Shown here: positions 6,384-9,983 of the stretch, in pieces
Layout: every line of letters begins with the position of its first letter
Position numbering within the stretch: the first letter of the stretch is position 1
Assembly (NCBI GenBank): GCA_958446945.1
Contig: CAUCYJ010000095.1
Span: 1 to 9,983 of the forward strand
Direction: 5' to 3'
DNA: 9,983 bases
From: UBA9414 sp958446945
GTDB lineage: Bacteria; Bacillota; Clostridia; Lachnospirales; Lachnospiraceae
Made by a program: the position numbers and the translations under genes
The notes under the pieces: generated by a model
Seen by the model: the letters and a program-made list of their open reading frames with translations, nothing else
What the model was told of the DNA's origin: nothing
Databases searched by the model: none

Positions 6384-7287
6384 ATCCTAATTCCATCCTG
6401 TCATCTACCTGATTCAGTTCATCACCACTGTATACTTGATATTCATCCCAGATTTCTTCCAGTGTCTCCAACGTCTTTACAACTTCCTTTTGTTTTTTCA
6501 TACACAATGCTACAACAAGTGCATTGATCACGCTAAGCGGCGCCACAAGCGAATCTACAATAGAAGCCATATCGCTTCTTGCAATCAGATTGCAGGAAGA
6601 ATAAATTGTCATTGGCGAATGTACACTGTCTGTCAGCGTAATCACCTTTGCTTTTCTATTGCTGGCAAATTCTAATGCCTTTAGTGTACGCATCGAATAC
6701 CGAGGAAAACTAATACCGATTACGACATCCTCCTCTCCTATTCGTATCATCTGTTCAAAAATCTCACTGGAACTGTTGGTATGAACCAATGTAATATGGT
6801 CAAAAATCAGATTCAAATAATAGCATAAGAAGTTAGCCAACGGTGCACAGCTGCGAATCCCAATAATATATATCTTTCGCGCCTTTACAATCGTATCCAC
6901 TGCTTCTTCAAAAGCTTTCTGATCCAGACTTCCTATCGTCATCTTAATCTTCTCAATATCTGACTGCAACACAGACTCCAAAATTTCCGATTGACTGATA
7001 CGCCCATAAGTCACTTCCATACGCTGGATGGAATTCAGCTTATGTCTAACAAGTTCTTCCAACGCTCTTTGAAAGCCCGGGTATCCTTTATAACCAAGCT
7101 GAGTTGCAAAGCGCACCACCGTAGACTCACTTACTCCTACAACTTTTCCAAGCCTGGCTGCGGTCAAAAATACTGCCTTATCGTAATTCTGAACAATATA
7201 GTCTGCAAGCCGTTTCTGCCCTTTACTCAGTTCTTTGTACTGTTCTTCTATTCTCCGCAATAATTCATTCTTATTGTTACTGCTCAT
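6373..7287 (-). CDS. MurR/RpiR-family transcriptional regulator with SIS domain
   Basis: The 304-residue protein has the RpiR layout. An N-terminal helix-turn-helix domain (about 8-85) includes LTAARLGKVVGVSESTVVRFATQLGYKGYPGF at 41-72 in pieces typical of the HTH_6 family. A SIS sugar-phosphate-binding fold follows (about 128-262) with YIIGIRSCAPLA at 140-151 and ISFPRYSMRTLKA at 192-204. A roughly 40-residue charged tail follows. Such proteins usually sense a sugar phosphate and control sugar or amino-sugar genes. No sugar gene is nearby, so the ligand and targets are unknown. The ATG has AAGGAAGAG about 10 bases upstream. It is the first gene after the decarboxylase terminator, and its 3' end overlaps the flavoprotein start by 11 bp. 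It may regulate its own operon, which is inference from position. Confidence 0.9.
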   Translation of the reverse strand: MSSNNKNELLRRIEEQYKELSKGQKRLADYIVQNYDKAVFLTAARLGKVVGVSESTVVRFATQLGYKGYPGFQRALEELVRHKLNSIQRMEVTYGRISQSEILESVLQSDIEKIKMTIGSLDQKAFEEAVDTIVKARKIYIIGIRSCAPLANFLCYYLNLIFDHITLVHTNSSSEIFEQMIRIGEEDVVIGISFPRYSMRTLKALEFASNRKAKVITLTDSVHSPMTIYSSCNLIARSDMASIVDSLVAPLSVINALVVALCMKKQKEVVKTLETLEEIWDEYQVYSGDELNQVDDRMELGYEE

Positions 7288-7323
7288 ATTCTGACTCTTC
7301 CTTTTTTCTAAAATACCTCTTCT

Positions 7324-7352
7324 ATATTAAATGTTTTTCAGAAAAAAAACAA
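7324..7352 (-). promoter_or_regulatory. Possible promoter of the rpiR-to-rpsA operon
   Basis: On the minus strand TAATAT (7324-7329) is preceded at 17 bases by TTGTTT (7347-7352). Each is a partial match to the sigma-A consensus (4/6 and 3/6). The -35 candidate falls within the T tail of the upstream terminator. A promoter is needed about here because a strong terminator separates rpiR from the genes upstream, but the exact element is uncertain. Confidence 0.35.
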
Positions 7353-7384
7353 GGAAGAAAACCAGAATCTCTGATTTTCTCCCC
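7342..7384 (-). terminator. Rho-independent terminator after the decarboxylase alpha subunit gene
   Basis: In the minus-strand transcript a 15-bp stem forms between 7384-7370 (GGGGAGAAAATCAGA) and 7366-7352 (TCTGGTTTTCTTCCT), with three G-U wobbles and a three-base loop. A nearly unbroken T tract follows, including eight T at 7349-7342. It starts 14 bases after the stop codon. This is the clearest terminator in the window and marks the end of the sodium-pump decarboxylase transcript. Confidence 0.93.
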
Positions 7385-7398
7385 GATTATTTATTTCC

Positions 7399-8811
7399 TT
7401 ATACCGGATAAGCACCGTTCTCTGTATCGGCAACTGTCTGATCGACTTTTGTCTGCTGAGCTTCCCGATATTTAAAATAGTCCGTTGCCACCTGTGGGAA
7501 TAATGCATAAGACAATACGTCCTCATCCTGTTGCGACCACTGTGCCATTTCTCCACGCAGTGTGTCGAGTTCATCCGGAATCAGATCTGCCGGACGGCAT
7601 GTAATAACTTCCGCATCCCCTATACATTTCTTTTGTACTTCTTCGTTAAATGGCTTAACAGTTTTTCCGTATTTTCCACTTAGAATATCTTTCGTTTCTT
7701 TTGTTGCCATTTTGTAACGTTCGCCCATCAATACGTTAAATACAGCCTGTGTACCAACAATCTGTGAAGACGGTGTTACAAGCGGCGGTTCTCCGAGGTC
7801 TTTTCGCACTCTTGGAACTTCTTCTAACACTTCGTAATACTTATCTTCTGCACCTTGCTCCTTTAACTGAGATGTCAAGTTAGAAAGCATTCCTCCCGGA
7901 ACCTGATACAAAAGCGTCTTAATATTAACTCCCAAGTTCTTTGGATTAAGAAGACCCGACTCCAGAGCCTCATCTCGGATCGGACGGAAATAATCTGCAA
8001 TTTCTGCAAGCAATTTCTGATCCAGTCCTGTATCGTACGGCGTTCCCTTAAATGTCTCTACCATAACTTCTGTCGCCGGCTGAGACGTTCCCATTGCAAA
8101 CGGTGAGATTGCAGTATCAATCACATCAACTCCAGCTTCAACTGCCTTCAAATAAGTCATAGACGCAACGCCTGATGTGTAATGTGTATGAAGTTGAATC
8201 GGAAGTGTTGTTGCTTCTTTCATCGCCTGTACCAGTTCTGTTGCTTTATACGGCACAAGAAGTCCTGCCATATCTTTAATACAGATTGATGTAGCTCCCA
8301 TATCTTCAATTCTTTTTGCAATATCGATCCAGTATTCCAGTGTATAAGCATCTCCCAGTGTATAAGAAAGAGCAACCTGTGCATCTGCTTTTTCTGACAC
8401 TGCTGCTGTTACCGCTGTCTGAAGGTTGCGAAGGTCATTCAGACAATCAAAAATACGAATAATATCAATTCCATTTGCAACAGATTTCTTCACGAAATAT
8501 TCTACTACATCATCTGCATACGGGCGATATCCGAGAATATTCTGCCCACGGAACAGCATCTGAAGTTTTGTGTTTTTAAATCCGGCACGGAATTTACGAA
8601 GTCTGTCCCACGGATCTTCTTTCAAAAATCTGAGAGAAGCGTCAAATGTGGCTCCGCCCCAACATTCGACAGAATGATATCCGACCTGATCCATTTTATC
8701 AACGATCGGAAGCATCTGTTCCGTTGTCATACGTGTCGCAATCAAAGACTGATGTGCATCACGCAGAATTGTTTCAGTTATTTTAATTGGTTTTTTTACC
8801 ATTTCTGCCAT
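7399..8811 (-). CDS. oadA: Oxaloacetate decarboxylase alpha / pyruvate carboxylase subunit B carboxyltransferase, without biotin carrier domain
   Basis: This protein is the carboxyltransferase that takes CO2 from oxaloacetate onto biotin (or the reverse with pyruvate). It is a DRE-TIM barrel: LRDAHQSL at 16-23 gives metal ligand Asp18, KDMAG at 179-183 gives the lysine that is carbamylated in the family (Lys179), and LHTH at 207-210 gives metal ligands His208 and His210. The conserved carboxylase domain follows the barrel to about residue 450. At 470 residues it ends without the roughly 80-130-residue linker and biotinyl domain of classical OadA (about 590 residues), and there is no AMKM biotin motif. 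The biotin carrier must therefore be a separate protein. The start has a perfect AGGAGG (8820-8825) 8 bases upstream. It follows the beta-subunit gene by 41 bp and ends at a terminator. Pairing with OadB favours the sodium-pump decarboxylase role over pyruvate carboxylation. Confidence 0.9.
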   Translation of the reverse strand: MAEMVKKPIKITETILRDAHQSLIATRMTTEQMLPIVDKMDQVGYHSVECWGGATFDASLRFLKEDPWDRLRKFRAGFKNTKLQMLFRGQNILGYRPYADDVVEYFVKKSVANGIDIIRIFDCLNDLRNLQTAVTAAVSEKADAQVALSYTLGDAYTLEYWIDIAKRIEDMGATSICIKDMAGLLVPYKATELVQAMKEATTLPIQLHTHYTSGVASMTYLKAVEAGVDVIDTAISPFAMGTSQPATEVMVETFKGTPYDTGLDQKLLAEIADYFRPIRDEALESGLLNPKNLGVNIKTLLYQVPGGMLSNLTSQLKEQGAEDKYYEVLEEVPRVRKDLGEPPLVTPSSQIVGTQAVFNVLMGERYKMATKETKDILSGKYGKTVKPFNEEVQKKCIGDAEVITCRPADLIPDELDTLRGEMAQWSQQDEDVLSYALFPQVATDYFKYREAQQTKVDQTVADTENGAYPV

Positions 8812-8852
8812 TGTGTGTTCCTCCTATTTCTTGGACAATTATGCCCTGTCTC

Positions 8853-9983
8853 TTATACCCCGAAAATTGCCATAAATGTTCCGGCAGCAACCGCTGTTCC
8901 GATTACACCAGCCACATTTGGTCCCATTGCATGCATCAGCAGGAAGTTCGTCGGATCAGCTTCTGCACCAACTTTCTGTGATACACGCGCTGCCATCGGT
9001 ACTGCAGATACTCCGGCAGAACCGATCAGCGGATTGACTTTTCCGTGAGTTGCATAACACATAATCTTACCAAAAATAACACCAGATGCTGTTCCGAACG
9101 CAAACGCAATCAAACCAAGCGCTACAATCTTTAATGTAGTCCAGTTCAGGAATGCTTCTGCACTTGTTGTAGCACCAACAGATGTTCCAAGTAAAATAAC
9201 AACAATATACATCATTGCATTTGACGCAGTCTCTGTCAGCTGTCTTACAACGCCACATTCTTTAAACAGGTTTCCGAGCATCAGCATACCAACAAGCGGA
9301 GCCGTTGTCGGAAGAATCAGGCAGACAACGATTGTAACGATGATCGGGAACAGAATTCTTTCCAGTTTTGATACCGGACGGAGCTGTTCCATTTTAATCT
9401 TTCGCTCTTTTTCCGTTGTCAGAAGCTTCATGATCGGCGGCTGAATAATCGGCACAAGCGACATATAAGAATACGCTGCTACAGCAATCGGTCCCAGAAG
9501 TCCTGTCTGCTGCAGTTTGCTTGCAAGGAAAATAGATGTTGGTCCGTCAGCACCGCCAATGATAGAGATGGCAGCAGCTGCTTTATCTGAGAATCCCATT
9601 GCCATAGCGCCAAGATATGCCGCGAAAATACCAAACTGAGCAGCAGCTCCAAGAAGGAAGCTGGCCGGATTTGCAATCAGAGGACCGAAATCAGTCATAG
9701 CCCCGACTCCCATGAAAATCAGGGATGGAAGAATTGCCCATTCATCCAGTTTGAAGAAATAATATAATAATCCACCTGTTCCGTTCGCTGCATCTTCAGC
9801 ATGGAGCATAATATCCGGATAGATATTAACAAGCAGCATACCAAATGCGATCGGAATCAGAAGTAACGGTTCGAACCCATGCTTTATCGCCAGATACAGG
9901 AAACCGCATGCAACTGCAATCATCAAAAAGTTTCCCCATGTCAGATTGAAGAAGGCAGTCTGATGAACGAGGTTTCCCAGGGT
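8853..9983 (-). CDS. oadB: Sodium ion-translocating decarboxylase beta subunit, N-terminus cut by window edge
   Basis: OadB is the membrane subunit that decarboxylates carboxybiotin and uses the energy to export Na+. 376 residues are visible, and the frame stays open to the window end, reading TLGNLVHQTAFFNLTWGNFL before the first internal ATG. That stretch resembles the conserved N-terminus of the family, so the true start lies beyond 9983, probably by only a few to a few tens of codons. The protein is almost entirely hydrophobic helices. The key family motif GGADGPTSI is at about visible residues 143-151 and contains the aspartate that takes part in Na+ and proton handling. GSAGVSAVPMAARV at about 321-334 is a second conserved motif, and the end AIFGV is also typical. 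It precedes the alpha subunit by 41 bp, most likely in one operon. The beta subunits of oxaloacetate, methylmalonyl-CoA and glutaconyl-CoA decarboxylases are alike; the neighbouring alpha subunit points to oxaloacetate. Confidence 0.93.
   Translation of the reverse strand, partial: TLGNLVHQTAFFNLTWGNFLMIAVACGFLYLAIKHGFEPLLLIPIAFGMLLVNIYPDIMLHAEDAANGTGGLLYYFFKLDEWAILPSLIFMGVGAMTDFGPLIANPASFLLGAAAQFGIFAAYLGAMAMGFSDKAAAAISIIGGADGPTSIFLASKLQQTGLLGPIAVAAYSYMSLVPIIQPPIMKLLTTEKERKIKMEQLRPVSKLERILFPIIVTIVVCLILPTTAPLVGMLMLGNLFKECGVVRQLTETASNAMMYIVVILLGTSVGATTSAEAFLNWTTLKIVALGLIAFAFGTASGVIFGKIMCYATHGKVNPLIGSAGVSAVPMAARVSQKVGAEADPTNFLLMHAMGPNVAGVIGTAVAAGTFMAIFGV

Noticed and set aside
7333..7350. Inverted repeat GTTTTT...AAAAAC upstream of rpiR as a possible operator
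   Set aside because: It consists almost only of A and T runs, overlaps the terminator T tail, and would arise by chance in this composition.
8834..8850. Short GACA/TGTC inverted repeat between oadB and oadA
   Set aside because: The stem is four base pairs with no T run, and it lies within an operon; not a terminator or attenuator.
9921..9926. Start of oadB at the internal TTG/ATG near 9926
   Set aside because: The frame continues open to the window edge and encodes a family-like N-terminus, and no ribosome-binding site precedes 9926, so the gene is cut by the edge.
1..9983. Mobile elements, defence systems, CRISPR arrays, tRNA genes or riboswitches
   Set aside because: Reading both strands gave only core metabolic genes on one strand, no direct-repeat arrays, no transposase or integrase motifs, and no long untranslated leader that could hold a riboswitch.

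Overview
The window looks like ordinary chromosome from a low-GC, strictly anaerobic Firmicute, most likely a gut Clostridium relative of the Lachnospiraceae type. The grounds are the rnfC-D-G gene order, the cmk-ispH-rpsA linkage typical of Clostridia, strong AGGAGG ribosome-binding sites and an AT-rich composition. The genus cannot be fixed by eye. Every gene lies on the minus strand, so transcription runs from high to low coordinates. Nine protein genes are present, seven complete and two cut by the window edges.

In transcription order, the right end (9983 to about 7400) holds a sodium-pumping decarboxylase module. It has oadB, the membrane beta subunit, whose N-terminus is cut by the window edge, followed by a carboxyltransferase alpha subunit of the oxaloacetate decarboxylase/pyruvate carboxylase type. 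The alpha subunit stops before any biotin-carrier domain, so the biotin carrier and the small gamma subunit should be separate genes outside the window. A strong 15-bp hairpin with an eight-T tail closes this unit at 7342-7384.

The middle (7287 to 2553) is a tightly packed run of five genes: an RpiR/MurR-family regulator, a BaiN/HI0933-family flavoprotein, cytidylate kinase (cmk), the isoprenoid enzyme IspH and a four-domain ribosomal protein S1 (rpsA). Three of the four junctions overlap (11, 10 and 20 bp) and the fourth has an 18-bp gap, which points to one coupled transcript. It ends at a perfect 12-bp hairpin at 2508-2538.

The left end (2366 to 1) is the start of an rnf operon: rnfC, rnfD and the first 29 codons of rnfG. 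A TATAAT promoter element lies about 40 bp upstream of rnfC. Rnf couples reduced-ferredoxin oxidation by NAD+ to export of Na+ or H+. With the decarboxylase module, the window encodes parts of two primary cation pumps on either side of a housekeeping operon.

No stretch over 300 bases lacks a gene; the two larger intergenic regions (2367-2552 and 7288-7398) hold terminators and promoters. I saw no tRNA, rRNA, CRISPR array, insertion sequence or phage gene, and no convincing undescribed system. The findings are modest points about gene architecture and regulation.
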